DNA of 51,736 nt, from contig NZ_LMIT01000010.1 of the NCBI RefSeq assembly GCF_001428825.1, positions 39,581-91,316 on the forward strand, in the 5' to 3' direction. Origin of the DNA: Nocardioides sp. Root240 (GTDB lineage: Bacteria > Actinomycetota > Actinomycetes > Propionibacteriales > Nocardioidaceae). The notes under the pieces are model-generated. The model was not told the origin of the DNA. It was given only the letters and a program-made list of their open reading frames with translations, and searched no databases. A program made the translations under genes and the position numbers. Position 1 is the first letter of the stretch; each line of letters starts with the position of its first letter. This document shows positions 16,600 through 25,929 of the stretch, one piece after another.

Positions 16600-17664
16600 T
16601 CAGTCGGCGAGGAGCTCGAGGGTCCGCACCCGCGCGGGCGACGTCCGGGGATCGGTGCCGCGGAAGGCGCCGCCGACCGGGTTCACCATGACCTCGTCCA
16701 CGCCGTACGATGCCGCGAGGCTCCGCAGCTCGGTCCGGGCCGTCGCCGCGTCGCCGATGACCCATCGCCGGCGCATCGCCTCGATGACGCTTCGGTGCGC
16801 CTCCGGCAGGCCGGCGTCGACGATCGTCTCGGCGTCCTCGACCGTGCGCTGGGCGACGAGCGGCTGGCCGGTGCGCAGCGCGAGCATCTGCAGCAGCTGA
16901 GGGAGCGCCCGGCGCTGGGCCTCCTCCGCGGTGTCGGCCACCGAGGCGTTGACCGTGAGGAAGGTCCGCGGCGCGTCCAACTCGGGCGAGGGCTGGAAGG
17001 TCGTGCGGTACAGCTCGAGGGCCTCCGCCGTCCCGGAGCCGGAGAAGTGGTGGGCGAAGACGTAGGGCATGCCCTTGGCCGCCGCGAGCCGGGCGGAGTA
17101 GTCGGACGAGCCGAGCAGCCAGATCTGTGGCACCGAGCGCGCCACCGGGGTCGCCCTCAGGACGTGCTGGCCGCCGCGCAGGGCCAGGCCGACACCGGCC
17201 GGCTCCATCATGGCGAGCACGTTGTCGACGTACTCGGGGAAGTGGGACACGGCCTCGTCGTCCACCCCACCGGCGCCGTGGCGCAGGGCCCAGCTGGTGA
17301 CCGGGTCGGTGCCGGGCGCGCGCCCGATGCCGAGGTCGATCCGCCCGGGGAAGGCCGCCTCGAGCAGCGCGAACTGCTCGGCGACGACCAGGGGCGCGTG
17401 GTTGGGGAGCATCACTCCCCCGGACCCGACGCGGATCCGCTCGGTCGCGCCCGCGAACAGGCCGATCAGGACCGGTGGGTTCGTCGCGGCGACCGCCGGC
17501 ATGTTGTGGTGCTCGGCGACCCAGAACCGCCGGTAGCCGAGGCGGTCGGCCGTGCGGGCCAGCTCGACCGACGCCGCGATCGCGTCGCCGGTGCCCTGGT
17601 CGCTGCGGACCGGGACGAGGTCGAGGACGGACAGGGCGAGGTCGTCAGCAGGAGAGGAAGGCAT
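16600..17664 (-). CDS. LLM-class flavin-dependent oxidoreductase
   Basis: A 354-residue bacterial-luciferase-like monooxygenase of the group often labelled MsnO8. The family core is visible: LSVLDLVPV at the N-terminus, RFWVAEHHN near residue 46, GSGGVMLPNHAPLVVAEQF and GRIDLGIGRAPGTD. Such proteins use FMNH2 (or F420 in some actinobacteria); the cofactor and substrate cannot be read from the sequence. It follows terC by 37 bases on the same strand and may be co-transcribed. ATG 17664 gives the usual N-terminus. Confidence 0.9.
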   Translation of the reverse strand: MPSSPADDLALSVLDLVPVRSDQGTGDAIAASVELARTADRLGYRRFWVAEHHNMPAVAATNPPVLIGLFAGATERIRVGSGGVMLPNHAPLVVAEQFALLEAAFPGRIDLGIGRAPGTDPVTSWALRHGAGGVDDEAVSHFPEYVDNVLAMMEPAGVGLALRGGQHVLRATPVARSVPQIWLLGSSDYSARLAAAKGMPYVFAHHFSGSGTAEALELYRTTFQPSPELDAPRTFLTVNASVADTAEEAQRRALPQLLQMLALRTGQPLVAQRTVEDAETIVDAGLPEAHRSVIEAMRRRWVIGDAATARTELRSLAASYGVDEVMVNPVGGAFRGTDPRTSPARVRTLELLAD

Positions 17665-17701
17665 CCCCAGTCCAATGCCGCGACCCCGCCCAGCATTCCC
17701 G

Positions 17702-18751
17702 TCAGCGCCAGTCGGGACCCTGCGTGTCGTCGACGTCGCCCTGCTCGCGGGTCGCGACCGCGTGGTCGGGGACGTGGTCGTCGACCTTGCCGGCCCGCAC
17801 CAGGCTCGCGACCGCCGTGACCACGAGGGTCACGATGATCACGCCGAGGCTGAACAGCGAGGAGATCTCCGGGGCGCCATGGACGCCGTGACCGTCGTTG
17901 ATGAACGGCAGCTCGTTCTCGTGCAGGGCGTGCAGAACCAGCTTCACGCCGATGAAGGCGAGGATGAAGGCCAGGCCGAGCGAGAGGTAGACCAGCTTCT
18001 GCAGCAGGCCGCCGAGCAGGAAGTAGAGCTGGCGCAGGCCCATCAGCGCGAACACGTTGGCCGTGAAGACGAGGTACGGCTCCTGGGTGATGCCGAAGAT
18101 CGCCGGGATCGAGTCGAGCGCGAAGAGGATGTCGGTGACACCGAGCGCGATGATCACGATGACGATCGGCGACACGAAGCGCACGCCGTTCTCGACGTAC
18201 CAGAGCTTGAGGCCGTGGTAGGCCTCGCCGACCCGCATCCGCTTGCGCGCGAAGGAGACGATCGCGTTGTCCTCGGGGTGCTCGTCGTCGTGGCCGCCGT
18301 AGGACTTGACCAGCTTCACCGCCGTGTAGACCAGGAACGCGCCGAAGATGTAGAAGACCCAGCTGAAGTTCTCGATGAGGGCGTAGCCGAGGGCGATGAA
18401 GATGCCGCGGAACACCAGCGCGAGCACGATGCCGACGAGCAGCGCCTCCTGCTGGTACTTGCGGGGCACCTTGAGCGCCGACATCAAGATGATGAAGACG
18501 AAGAGGTTGTCGATCGACAGCGAGTACTCCGTCAACCAGCCGGTGTAGAACTCGATGCCGTAGTCGTGGCCGTGGTGCAGCCAGATGAAGGCCCCGAACG
18601 CCAGCGCCGCGCCGACGTAGAAGCAGAGCGCGACGGCGCACTCCTTCATCGTGGGCTCGTGCGGGTCGCGGGCGATCACGACGACGTCGAACAGCAGCAC
18701 GGCCACCGTCGCTGCGATCGTGATGGTCCATTCGAGGGTGGTCACGTCCAT
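17702..18751 (-). CDS. TerC/Alx-family integral membrane protein, probable Mn exporter
   Basis: A 349-residue TerC protein with about nine membrane segments. Hallmark acidic membrane motifs are SLSIDNLFVFIIL and ILFALDSIPAIFGIT, which coordinate metal in the Alx/TerC/MntP-like group. A His/Asp-rich cytoplasmic loop (YGGHDDEHPED) lies between. TerC proteins have been linked to tellurite resistance and, more recently, manganese export. The upstream manganese-type riboswitch supports the latter. ATG 18751 is preferred (GAAGAGG 9 bases upstream); GTG 18757 is the alternative. Confidence 0.92.
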   Translation of the reverse strand: MDVTTLEWTITIAATVAVLLFDVVVIARDPHEPTMKECAVALCFYVGAALAFGAFIWLHHGHDYGIEFYTGWLTEYSLSIDNLFVFIILMSALKVPRKYQQEALLVGIVLALVFRGIFIALGYALIENFSWVFYIFGAFLVYTAVKLVKSYGGHDDEHPEDNAIVSFARKRMRVGEAYHGLKLWYVENGVRFVSPIVIVIIALGVTDILFALDSIPAIFGITQEPYLVFTANVFALMGLRQLYFLLGGLLQKLVYLSLGLAFILAFIGVKLVLHALHENELPFINDGHGVHGAPEISSLFSLGVIIVTLVVTAVASLVRAGKVDDHVPDHAVATREQGDVDDTQGPDWR

Positions 18752-18797
18752 GGACACGTACCTCTTCCAGGGTCAGGTGTGAGCGGTCGGAAGTTCG

Positions 18798-18900
18798 CCC
18801 GAGGTCTCTTCCGCCGCCCTGCCGGGCGACCTACGGGACCGGATCGGACGACGACGTCCGATCGTGATGACGAGCCCGCAGCGAAGGAGTACTCCCCCCT
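18798..18900 (-). ncRNA. yybP-ykoY family manganese riboswitch (candidate)
   Basis: Read on the minus strand, the leader of terC has the family's landmarks in order: AGGGGGGAGTA (18900-18890; consensus GGGGAGUA loop L1), CGTCATCACGATCGGACG (18872-18855), its pairing arm CGTCCGATCCGG (18850-18839), and AGAGACCTC (18809-18801; consensus GAGACC/CAAGACC, loop L3). The last can pair with the 5' G-run as P1. Position directly before a TerC gene is a classic context. Recognised by eye, not by a covariance model. Confidence 0.75.
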
Positions 18901-18974
18901 GGTGCGCATCATCCTTCCACGCACGTCTCCCCGCGGTCGAATCGGCCCGCGGTACGACGCTGCGCGCGGGTCCG

Positions 18975-20120
18975 TCACGGGAGCCCGGTCACCCGGGCCA
19001 TCGTCGCGAGCTTGGCGCCGGTCTCGCGCACCTCGGACGCGGGATCCGAACCGGCCACGATGCCCGCGCCGGCGAACAGCCGGAGCCGGGGACCGTCCAT
19101 CACCGCCGCGCGGATGGTGACGGCGAACTCGCCGTCGCCATCGGCGTCGACCCAGCCGACGCAGCCCGCGAACCAGTCGCGGAGATCGCCCTCGAGGTCG
19201 GCGATCACGGCGTTGGCCGCGGCGGTCGGCACTCCCCCGACCGCCGGGGTCGGGTGCAGCAGCTGGGCCAGGCGCAGCGCGCTCGGGCCGTCGGCCCCGG
19301 CAGCGAGCCGGGCGTGGATCGGGGTGGCGAGGTGCCAGACCGTGTCGGTGGACAGCAGCTCGGGGGTCGCGGGGTACTCGATCTCGACGCAGACCTCCTT
19401 GAGCGCGTGCACGATCGCCTCGACGACGAAGGCGTGCTCGGCGAGGTCCTTGCCGGACTCCTGGAGGCCCGCGGCTCGGCGGGCGTCCTCGTCGGGGTCG
19501 GCGGAGCGCGGCACCGAGCCGGCCAGCGGGGTGCAGGAGATCTCCAGGCCCTCGCGCCGGACCAGCAGCTCAGGGCTGGCACCGACCAGGATCGGGCCGT
19601 CGTCAGGCGCGGTGCCGTCGGCCGACCCGGACACGAGCGGCACGCTGAACACGTAGCGGCCCGGGCGGGTCGTCAGCAGCCGGTCGATGATCTCGGCCGG
19701 CACGAGCGGGGGCTCGCTGACCACGTCGAGGCAGCGGCCCAGCACCACCTTGTGGAGCGCACCGGTCGCGATCCTCTCCAGCGCGGTGCGGACCATCGCG
19801 GCGTACTCGTCGGGCGTGGGGAACTCGGTGACGTCGTAGCTGCGGTCGACGTCCGGGCCCTGCTCGAAGCGCTGGAGCGCGTGCTCGGAGCCGACGACGC
19901 GGTGGGCCAGGCCCGGCGCACCCGCCGCGAAGGACAGCGCGCACATCGCCCGCTCCCCCGCACCCAGGGACGCGACGACCTCGTCGGCCCAGCCGGGGTC
20001 GGCGCCGTCGGGGGTGAAGCGGGTGTCGAGGACCTGCGCGGCGACGTAGGCCTGCTCGCCGGAGGCGAACAGCATGGGCCGCTCGGTCAGCGCAGCGGGA
20101 GTGATCGGTCGCTGCGCCAT
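18975..20120 (-). CDS. Isochorismate synthase (EntC/DhbC/MenF family)
   Basis: A 381-residue chorismate-utilising enzyme. C-terminal motifs LHKVVLGR (general-base Lys), ISCTPLAGSVPR, HLATPIHARL, LHPTPAVGGVP and FAGAGIVAGSDP...EVRETGAKL fit isochorismate synthase rather than anthranilate or ADC synthase. The product feeds menaquinone or catechol siderophore synthesis; no other gene of either pathway is nearby, so the pathway is unknown, with menaquinone the likelier role in an actinobacterium. A TAGTCT-N6-ATG promoter overlaps the map stop codon. Confidence 0.88.
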   Translation of the reverse strand: MAQRPITPAALTERPMLFASGEQAYVAAQVLDTRFTPDGADPGWADEVVASLGAGERAMCALSFAAGAPGLAHRVVGSEHALQRFEQGPDVDRSYDVTEFPTPDEYAAMVRTALERIATGALHKVVLGRCLDVVSEPPLVPAEIIDRLLTTRPGRYVFSVPLVSGSADGTAPDDGPILVGASPELLVRREGLEISCTPLAGSVPRSADPDEDARRAAGLQESGKDLAEHAFVVEAIVHALKEVCVEIEYPATPELLSTDTVWHLATPIHARLAAGADGPSALRLAQLLHPTPAVGGVPTAAANAVIADLEGDLRDWFAGCVGWVDADGDGEFAVTIRAAVMDGPRLRLFAGAGIVAGSDPASEVRETGAKLATMARVTGLP

Positions 20121-20126
20121 GAGCTC

Positions 20127-20132
20127 AGACTA
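20127..20132 (-). promoter_or_regulatory. Leaderless-type -10 box overlapping the map stop
   Basis: Minus-strand TAGTCT, six bases, then the isochorismate synthase ATG. The first three bases of the box are the TAG stop codon of map, so the promoter is embedded at the exact end of the upstream gene. Confidence 0.6.
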
Positions 20133-20957
20133 GTCCTCGCCACCGTACGGAACACCGAGGGCCTCGAGCCGCGCGCGACCGCCGTCCTCGGCGGTGAGCA
20201 CCCACACGCCGGCGTCGGTCAGCGCGAAGGTGTGCTCGTAGTGGGCGGCCCAGGAGCGGTCTGCGGTGATGACCGTCCAGTCGTCGTCGGCGACGACCGT
20301 GTCGGCGGTGCCGAGGCTGATCATCGGCTCGACCGCGAGCGCCGTGCCGCGCTTGAGGCGCGGGCCGCGGCCGGGGCGACCCTCGTTGGGGACGTCGGGC
20401 TCCATGTGCATCTCCGAGCCGATGCCGTGGCCGGTGTAGCCGTCGACGATGCCGTAGTCGCCCGCGCCGCGGACGAACGACTCGACGGCGTACGAGATGT
20501 CGCCCACGCGGCCGCCGATCCGGGCCGCGGCGAGACCGCGCCAGAGCGACTCCTCGGTGACCCGCATCAGCTCCTGCACATCGACAGGCACGGCGCCCAC
20601 GGCCACCGTGATCGCGGCGTCACCGTGCCAGCCCTCGACGATGGCCCCGCAGTCGATGGAGATCACGTCGCCCTCCGCCAGCACCCGGTGACCGGGGATG
20701 CCGTGGACGACCTCGTCGTTGACCGAGGCACAGATGCTGGCGGGGAACGGCGGCTCGCCGTACCCCAGGAAGGACGGGACGCCGCCCTGCTCGCGGATGC
20801 TCTGCTCGGCGAGCGCGTCGAGCTCGCCCGTGCTGACGCCCGGACGCACGGCGTCGCGCAGACGCGTGAGCGTGCGGCCGACCACGAGGCCGGCCGCACG
20901 CATCAGGCGTACCTGCTCCGGCGTCTTGATCTCGATCCGGTGCTGGTCGAAGAACAA
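20130..20957 (-). CDS. map: Type I methionine aminopeptidase
   Basis: A 275-residue cytoplasmic enzyme that removes initiator methionine. The five metal ligands are visible: two Asp in SIDCGAIVEGWHGDAAI, His in GHGIGSEMH, Glu in AVEPMIS and Glu in YEHTFALT. The TTG start at 20957, giving MFFDQHRIEIKTPEQV, is the best match to the family N-terminus and lies 10 bases after the adk stop; no strong ribosome site is visible, so coupling to adk is likely. Confidence 0.95.
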   Translation of the reverse strand: MFFDQHRIEIKTPEQVRLMRAAGLVVGRTLTRLRDAVRPGVSTGELDALAEQSIREQGGVPSFLGYGEPPFPASICASVNDEVVHGIPGHRVLAEGDVISIDCGAIVEGWHGDAAITVAVGAVPVDVQELMRVTEESLWRGLAAARIGGRVGDISYAVESFVRGAGDYGIVDGYTGHGIGSEMHMEPDVPNEGRPGRGPRLKRGTALAVEPMISLGTADTVVADDDWTVITADRSWAAHYEHTFALTDAGVWVLTAEDGGRARLEALGVPYGGED

Positions 20958-20967
20958 GTCTGGCCGG

Positions 20968-21543
20968 TCAGCTCTGCGGGATGTCGTCGAGCGCTTCGAA
21001 GATCCGCTGCTGGACCTCGTCGATCTCGCCCATGCCGTCGACGGAGACCACGAGGCCCCGCTCGGCGTAGACCGCGATCAGCGGCTCGGTCTCGGCGGAG
21101 TAGACCTCGAGGCGGCGTCGGATGACGTCCTCGGTGTCGTCGGCGCGACCCTCGATCTCGGCCCGCTTGAGCAGGCGGCCCAGGAGGGCCTCCTGGTCCA
21201 CGGTGAGGACGAGGACGGCGTCGAGCCGGTGGCCCGTCGCGTCGATCATGCCGTCGAGCTCGGTGACCTGCGCCAGGGTGCGCGGGTAGCCGTCGAGGAG
21301 GAATCCGGCCTCGGCGTCGGGCTCCGCGATCCGGCCGCGCACCATCTTGTTGGTGACCTCGTCCGGGACGTACTCGCCCGCGTCCATGTAGCGCTTCGCC
21401 TCGACGCCCAGGGGCGTGCCCTGGCCGACGTTGGCACGGAAGATGTCACCGGTGGAGATCGCCGGGATGGCGAAGTGGGCGGCGACGGCCGTTGCCTGGG
21501 TGCCCTTGCCGGCGCCCGGCGGGCCCATGATCAGAAGCCTCAA
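20968..21543 (-). CDS. adk: Adenylate kinase
   Basis: A 191-residue kinase interconverting AMP, ADP and ATP. P-loop [10 protein letters not shown] (8-17) and the lid-region RRRLEVY are present. It is the short-lid form with no zinc-finger insertion, as in mycobacteria. The TTG start at 21543 overlaps the secY stop in a TTGA arrangement, giving [10 protein letters not shown]; translation is therefore probably coupled to secY. Confidence 0.97.
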   Translation of the reverse strand: MRLLIMGPPGAGKGTQATAVAAHFAIPAISTGDIFRANVGQGTPLGVEAKRYMDAGEYVPDEVTNKMVRGRIAEPDAEAGFLLDGYPRTLAQVTELDGMIDATGHRLDAVLVLTVDQEALLGRLLKRAEIEGRADDTEDVIRRRLEVYSAETEPLIAVYAERGLVVSVDGMGEIDEVQQRIFEALDDIPQS

Positions 21544-22850
21544 CGCAAGAATCCTTCATAGTTGCGCTGCTGGAGCTGGCTCTCGATCTGCTTCACCGTA
21601 TCGAGCGCCACACCGACCATGATCAGGATGGACGTGCCGCCGAAGGGGAAGTTCTGGTTGGCATCGATCAGCACGAAGGCGATCAGCGGGATGATGGCGA
21701 TGAGACCCAGGTAGAGCGAGCCCGGCAGCGTGATGCGGGACAGGACGTAGGACAGGTAGTCCTGGGTCGGCTTGCCTGCCCGGATCCCGGGGATGAAGCC
21801 GCCGTACTTCTTCATGTTGTCTGCCACCTCTTGCGGGTTGAAGGTGATCGACACGTAGAAGTAGGTGAAGAAGATGATGAGCAGGAAGTAGGCCGCCATG
21901 TGCACCGGGTGGCTCTGGTCGACGAGGTACTCGTTGATCCAGTCGATGAACTTGTTGGACGACTGCGCATTCTGGTTGAACTGCACCGCCATCGCCGGCA
22001 GGTAGAGCAGCGAGGAGGCGAAGATGACCGGGATGATGCCGGCCTGGTTGACCTTGAGCGGGATGTAGGTCGAGCTGCCGCCGAACATCTTGCGGCCGAC
22101 CATGCGGCGGGCGTACTGCACCGGGATGCGGCGCTGCGCCTGCTCGATGAAGATGACCGCGGCGATCAGCACGAGGCCGATGGCGATCACCATCCCGAAG
22201 GTCCACCAGCCCTGGGTGATCTTGACCTGCCACAGGGAGATCGGGAAGGTCGCGACGACCTGGGTGAAGATCAGGATCGACATGCCGTTGCCGACGCCGC
22301 GCTCGGTGATCAGCTCGCCGAGCCACATGATCACGGCCGTGCCGGCGGTCATGGTCACGACCATGACCAGGAAGGTCTTGGTGTTGTCGCTGTGCAGCAG
22401 TGGCTCTTCACAGCCCTGCAGCAGGTTGCCGGTGCGTGCCAGCGCGACGATGCCCGTCGCCTGGAGCACGGCGAGGCCGAGCGTGAGGTACCGCGTGTAC
22501 TGCGTGATCTTCGTCTGACCGGCCTGGCCCTCCTTCTTGAGGGCCTCCAGACGCGGGATCACGACCACGAGCAGCTGCAGGATGATGCTCGCGGTGATGT
22601 ACGGCATGATGCCGAGCGCGAAGATCGTCAGCTGCAGGAGCGCACCGCCGGAGAACAGGTTCACCAGGCTGTAGAGCCCGGCGTTCTCGCCGTCCTTGAC
22701 GATGTCGATGCACTTCTCCACGTTGGAGACGTTCACACCGGGGGCGGGGATCTGCGAACCGGCCCGGAAGATCACGATGATCAACAGGACGAAAAGCAGC
22801 TTGCGCCGCAGGTCCGGGGTCCGGAAGGCGTTCACGAACGCGGTGAGCAC
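21540..22850 (-). CDS. secY: Preprotein translocase subunit SecY
   Basis: The 436-residue channel subunit of the Sec translocon, with ten transmembrane helices and the cytoplasmic loop [18 protein letters not shown] stretch ([17 protein letters not shown]). N-terminus [19 protein letters not shown] is typical. GTG start with AGAAGAGGA about 8 bases upstream. The 172-base spacer before it contains a large hairpin that separates secY-adk-map from the spc ribosomal genes. Confidence 0.98.
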   Translation of the reverse strand: MLTAFVNAFRTPDLRRKLLFVLLIIVIFRAGSQIPAPGVNVSNVEKCIDIVKDGENAGLYSLVNLFSGGALLQLTIFALGIMPYITASIILQLLVVVIPRLEALKKEGQAGQTKITQYTRYLTLGLAVLQATGIVALARTGNLLQGCEEPLLHSDNTKTFLVMVVTMTAGTAVIMWLGELITERGVGNGMSILIFTQVVATFPISLWQVKITQGWWTFGMVIAIGLVLIAAVIFIEQAQRRIPVQYARRMVGRKMFGGSSTYIPLKVNQAGIIPVIFASSLLYLPAMAVQFNQNAQSSNKFIDWINEYLVDQSHPVHMAAYFLLIIFFTYFYVSITFNPQEVADNMKKYGGFIPGIRAGKPTQDYLSYVLSRITLPGSLYLGLIAIIPLIAFVLIDANQNFPFGGTSILIMVGVALDTVKQIESQLQQRNYEGFLR

Positions 22851-22964
22851 TCGGGTCCTCTTCTCTCATCGCTGGCCTTGTGGCCAGCGGGAAGCCTAAC
22901 AGGGCGGCCACAGCCCCCTCACGGGGTACGGCGAGCACGCCGAGGAGCAGGTGGGGAGACGACA

Positions 22965-23014
22965 CGAGGGGCGCGGCGGGACCCGGGTGTCACCCGGGGC
23001 CGACGCGCCCCTCG
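22965..23014. terminator. Nested hairpin between rplO and secY
   Basis: Outer arms CGAGGGGCGCG (22965-22975) and CGCGCCCCTCG (23004-23014) are perfectly complementary over 11 bp. An inner CCCGGG-TGTCA-CCCGGG hairpin fills 22982-22998. There is no T-run. It lies 8 bases after the rplO stop on the minus strand and may partly terminate or process the spc transcript, lowering secY expression relative to ribosomal proteins. Confidence 0.6.
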
Positions 23015-23022
23015 CAGCGCCG

Positions 23023-23463
23023 TCACAGGACCGTTACGGTCCCGCCGGCGCCCTCGATCTTCTCCTTGGCCGATGCGGAGAACGCCTGCGCGCTCACCGA
23101 CACCTTGACCGTCAGGTCACCCTGGCCGAGCACCTTGACGGGCTCGCCCTTGCGGACGGCGCCCTTGGCGACCAGCGTCTCCGGGGTCACGTCGCCACCC
23201 TCGGGGAACAGCGCGCTGATCCGGTCGAGGTTGACGACCTGGAAGGTCACCTTGAAGGGGTTCTTGAAGCCCTTGAGCTTCGGGAGCCGCATGTGCAGCG
23301 GCATCTGGCCACCCTCGAACGCGACCGGGACCTGGTAGCGGGCCTTGGTGCCCTTCGTACCACGACCGGCGGTCTTGCCCTTGGAGCCCTCACCACGACC
23401 CACGCGGGTCTTGGCGGTCTTGGCGCCCGGAGCCGGGCGCAGGTGGTGCAGCTTGAGAGTCAT
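23023..23463 (-). CDS. rplO: 50S ribosomal protein L15
   Basis: L15 (146 residues from this start) is a late-assembly 50S protein. It starts [19 protein letters not shown], followed by the conserved Gly/Lys-rich [13 protein letters not shown] loop and [20 protein letters not shown] 23463 is chosen because homologues begin MTLKLH and GGAGG lies 9 bases upstream; the GTG at 23469, which overlaps the rpmD stop, is the alternative. Confidence 0.96.
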   Translation of the reverse strand: MTLKLHHLRPAPGAKTAKTRVGRGEGSKGKTAGRGTKGTKARYQVPVAFEGGQMPLHMRLPKLKGFKNPFKVTFQVVNLDRISALFPEGGDVTPETLVAKGAVRKGEPVKVLGQGDLTVKVSVSAQAFSASAKEKIEGAGGTVTVL

Positions 23464-23465
23464 GG

Positions 23466-23654
23466 TCACTCGCCTCCGACGACCTCGACCGTCACCAGGT
23501 GACGGACGGTGTGGACCATGCCCCGGATCTCGGGACGGTCCTCCTTGATGACGACGTCGCCGATCCGCTTGAGGCCCAGCGTGCGCAGGGTCTCGCGCTG
23601 GTTGGCCTTCGTGCCGATCTTCGACTTGGTCTGCTGGACCTTGAGCTGTGCCAT
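23466..23654 (-). CDS. rpmD: 50S ribosomal protein L30
   Basis: A 62-residue protein with the L30 core [19 protein letters not shown] and the [14 protein letters not shown] tail. L30 is absent from some bacteria but is usually kept in actinobacteria. ATG at 23654 overlaps the rpsE stop as TGATG. Confidence 0.96.
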   Translation of the reverse strand: MAQLKVQQTKSKIGTKANQRETLRTLGLKRIGDVVIKEDRPEIRGMVHTVRHLVTVEVVGGE

Positions 23655-24298
23655 CAGCCGTTCACCGCCGCAGGGGCAGCGGCCTTGGCGGCGACCGCAG
23701 CGGCCTCGCCCTCGGCCTGGGCCTTCAGCAGCGCCGCCGGGGCGACGTGCTCCACCGGCAGACCACGACGCGCGGCGACGGTCTCGGGCATCTCCAGCAT
23801 GCGGAGGGCCTCGACGGTTGCGTGCACGATGTTGATCTGGTTCGACGAGCCCAGCGACTTGCTGAGGACGTCGTGGATGCCGGCGCACTCCAGGACGGCG
23901 CGCACCGGACCACCGGCGATGACACCGGTACCGGGGGCGGCCGGGCGCAGGAACACCACGCCGGCAGCCTTCTCGCCCGTCACCGGGTGCGGGATCGTGC
24001 CCTGGATGCGGGGGACGCGGAAGAAGTTCTTCTTCGCCTCCTCGACACCCTTGGCGATCGCCGCGGGAACTTCCTTGGCCTTGCCGTAGCCGACGCCGAC
24101 CAGACCGTCACCGTCGCCCACGATCACGAGGGCGGTGAAGCTGAAGCGACGACCACCCTTCACGACCTTGGCGACGCGGTTGATGGCAACGACGCGCTCG
24201 ACGTACTGGCTCTTCTCGGCGCCGCCACGGCCGCCGTCGCGGCCGCCACGGCCACCACGGTCGCCGCCCGAACGCTGTCCGCGCTGGGGTCCGCTCAT
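23654..24298 (-). CDS. rpsE: 30S ribosomal protein S5
   Basis: S5 (214 residues) contributes to decoding accuracy and mRNA unwinding. A Gly/Arg-rich N-terminal extension (residues 1-27) precedes the double-stranded RNA-binding-like domain ([19 protein letters not shown]) and the C-terminal domain ([17 protein letters not shown]). An Ala-rich C-terminal tail of about 20 residues follows. Both extensions are typical of high-GC actinobacteria. Confidence 0.98.
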   Translation of the reverse strand: MSGPQRGQRSGGDRGGRGGRDGGRGGAEKSQYVERVVAINRVAKVVKGGRRFSFTALVIVGDGDGLVGVGYGKAKEVPAAIAKGVEEAKKNFFRVPRIQGTIPHPVTGEKAAGVVFLRPAAPGTGVIAGGPVRAVLECAGIHDVLSKSLGSSNQINIVHATVEALRMLEMPETVAARRGLPVEHVAPAALLKAQAEGEAAAVAAKAAAPAAVNG

Positions 24299-24323
24299 GA
24301 TTTCTCCTCAGTCCTGTTCGCGG

Positions 24324-24707
24324 TCAGAAGGTCAGGCCGCCCTCGCGGGCGCCATCTGCCAGGGCCGCGATGCGACCGTGATACTTGTTGCCCGAGCGGT
24401 CGAAGACAACGGTCTCGACGCCCTGCTCCTTGGCACGGGCGGCAACGAGCTCGCCGACCTTCTTGGCCTTGGCGGTCTTGTCGCCGTCGAAGGCGCGCAG
24501 GTCGCCCTCGAGGGTCGAGGCCGACACCAGGGTCTTGCCGATCAGGTCGTCGACGACCTGGGCGGTGATGTGCTTCGTCGACCGGGTGACCACCAGGCGC
24601 GGACGCGCGGCGGTGCCGGAGATCTTCTTGCGGCCACGAACCTGGCGGCGCAGCTTGGAGCTAGCGCGAGCCGAGAGGTTGCGCTTGTGCTTGAGGGTGA
24701 TCGCCAT
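24324..24707 (-). CDS. rplR: 50S ribosomal protein L18
   Basis: L18 (127 residues from this start) binds 5S rRNA. The core [21 protein letters not shown] and the C-terminal [20 protein letters not shown] are present. The ATG at 24707 ([12 protein letters not shown]) is preferred; a GTG at 24713 overlapping the rplF stop in a GTGA arrangement would add two residues. Neither has a strong ribosome site. Confidence 0.96.
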   Translation of the reverse strand: MAITLKHKRNLSARASSKLRRQVRGRKKISGTAARPRLVVTRSTKHITAQVVDDLIGKTLVSASTLEGDLRAFDGDKTAKAKKVGELVAARAKEQGVETVVFDRSGNKYHGRIAALADGAREGGLTF

Positions 24708-24709
24708 GG

Positions 24710-25249
24710 TCACTTACCAGCCTTTCCGACCTTGCGGCGGACATGCTCGCCGGCGTACCGGACGCCCTTGCCCTTGTAGGGCTCGGGCTTGCGGAGCTTG
24801 CGGATGTTGGCGGCGACCTCGCCGACCAGCTGCTTGTCGATTCCAACGACGCTCAGCTTGGTCGGGCTCTCGACCGTGAACGTGATGCCCTCGGGGGCAT
24901 CGAAGATGATCACGTGCGAGTAGCCGAGCTGGAACTCCAGCTGGGTCGGGCCCTTCGAGAGGACGCGGTAACCGACGCCCACGATCTCGAGCTTCTTCTC
25001 GTAGCCGTCGGTGACACCGACGACCATGTTGTTGATGAGCGTCCGGGACAGGCCGTGGTAGGCCTTGGACAACCGCTCGTCGTCGGGGCGCTTGACGTCG
25101 AGGACGCCCTCGCCCTTCTCGACCGTGATCGGGGAGATCACGGAGTGGCTCAGGGTGCCCTTGGGGCCCTTCACCGTGACGAGCGGGCCGTCCACCTGGA
25201 CGTCGACGCCCGCGGGGACCGGGACGGGGAGCTTGCCGATGCGCGACAT
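24710..25249 (-). CDS. rplF: 50S ribosomal protein L6
   Basis: L6 (179 residues) lies near the GTPase centre of the 50S subunit. [17 protein letters not shown] is the standard N-terminus and decides the ATG at 25249 over longer upstream frames. The C-terminal signature [19 protein letters not shown] is complete. Confidence 0.97.
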   Translation of the reverse strand: MSRIGKLPVPVPAGVDVQVDGPLVTVKGPKGTLSHSVISPITVEKGEGVLDVKRPDDERLSKAYHGLSRTLINNMVVGVTDGYEKKLEIVGVGYRVLSKGPTQLEFQLGYSHVIIFDAPEGITFTVESPTKLSVVGIDKQLVGEVAANIRKLRKPEPYKGKGVRYAGEHVRRKVGKAGK

Positions 25250-25271
25250 GTTCTTCTGCTTCCTTCCCTTG

Positions 25272-25676
25272 TCACCAGACGTAGGCGAGGACTTCCCCAC
25301 CCACGCCCTTCTGGTTGGCCTGGCGGTCGGTCAGCAGACCCTGGCTCGTCGAGATGATCGCGACGCCGAGGCCGCCGAGCACCTTCGGGAGACCCGTGTG
25401 CTTGGCGTAGACCCGGAGGCCGGGCTTGCTGATCCGGCGGACGCCGGCAATGGAGCGCTCGCGGTTGCGGCCGTACTTGAGGGTGACGGTCAGCAGCTTG
25501 CCGACGCCGTTCTCGTTGTCCGCGACCCCGTAGGAGGTGATGTAGCCCTCCTGCTTGAGGATCTCGGCCACACCCTCCTTGAGCTTGCTGTACGGCATGG
25601 TCACCGCATCGTGGTACGCCTGGTTGGCGTTGCGCAGACGCGTGAGCATGTCTGCGATCGGGTCAGTCATCGTCAT
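25272..25676 (-). CDS. rpsH: 30S ribosomal protein S8
   Basis: S8 (134 residues) binds the central domain of 16S r[23 protein letters not shown] is the usual actinobacterial start and [13 protein letters not shown] the conserved C-terminal signature. In enterobacteria S8 represses the spc operon by binding near rplE; no equivalent mRNA site is evident here. Confidence 0.97.
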   Translation of the reverse strand: MTMTDPIADMLTRLRNANQAYHDAVTMPYSKLKEGVAEILKQEGYITSYGVADNENGVGKLLTVTLKYGRNRERSIAGVRRISKPGLRVYAKHTGLPKVLGGLGVAIISTSQGLLTDRQANQKGVGGEVLAYVW

Positions 25677-25742
25677 GATGTGTGTTCTTTCTCGAAGTGG
25701 TTTCGCTCCGCGCGGTGGCGGTGCGACCTGCTACGTGGTGGG

Positions 25743-25928
25743 TTACCAGCTCGACTTGGTCACGCCGGGCAGCTCGCCCCGGTGCGCCATCTCGCGGAGG
25801 CAGATCCGGCACAGGCCGAACTTGCGGTAGACGGCCTTCGGACGGCCGCAGCGCTGGCAGCGGGTGTAACCGCGAACCGCGAACTTCGGCTTGCGAGCAG
25901 CCTTGACCTTCAGAGCGGTCTTCGCCAT
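25743..25928 (-). CDS. rpsN: 30S ribosomal protein S14, zinc-binding (type Z)
   Basis: A 61-residue S14 of the zinc-binding short type. Four cysteines, CQRC and CRIC (residues 24, 27, 40 and 43), form the zinc ribbon. Sequence begins [20 protein letters not shown]. It is placed between rplE (1-base gap) and rpsH in the spc order. A zinc-free paralogue may exist elsewhere, as in many actinobacteria. Confidence 0.97.
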
Positions 25929-25929
25929 G

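Noticed and set aside
17665..17680. Leaderless promoter for the LLM oxidoreductase (TTGGACT before ATG)
   Set aside because: The hexamer is not TANNNT at the six-base spacing seen for the other genes; co-transcription with terC is as likely.
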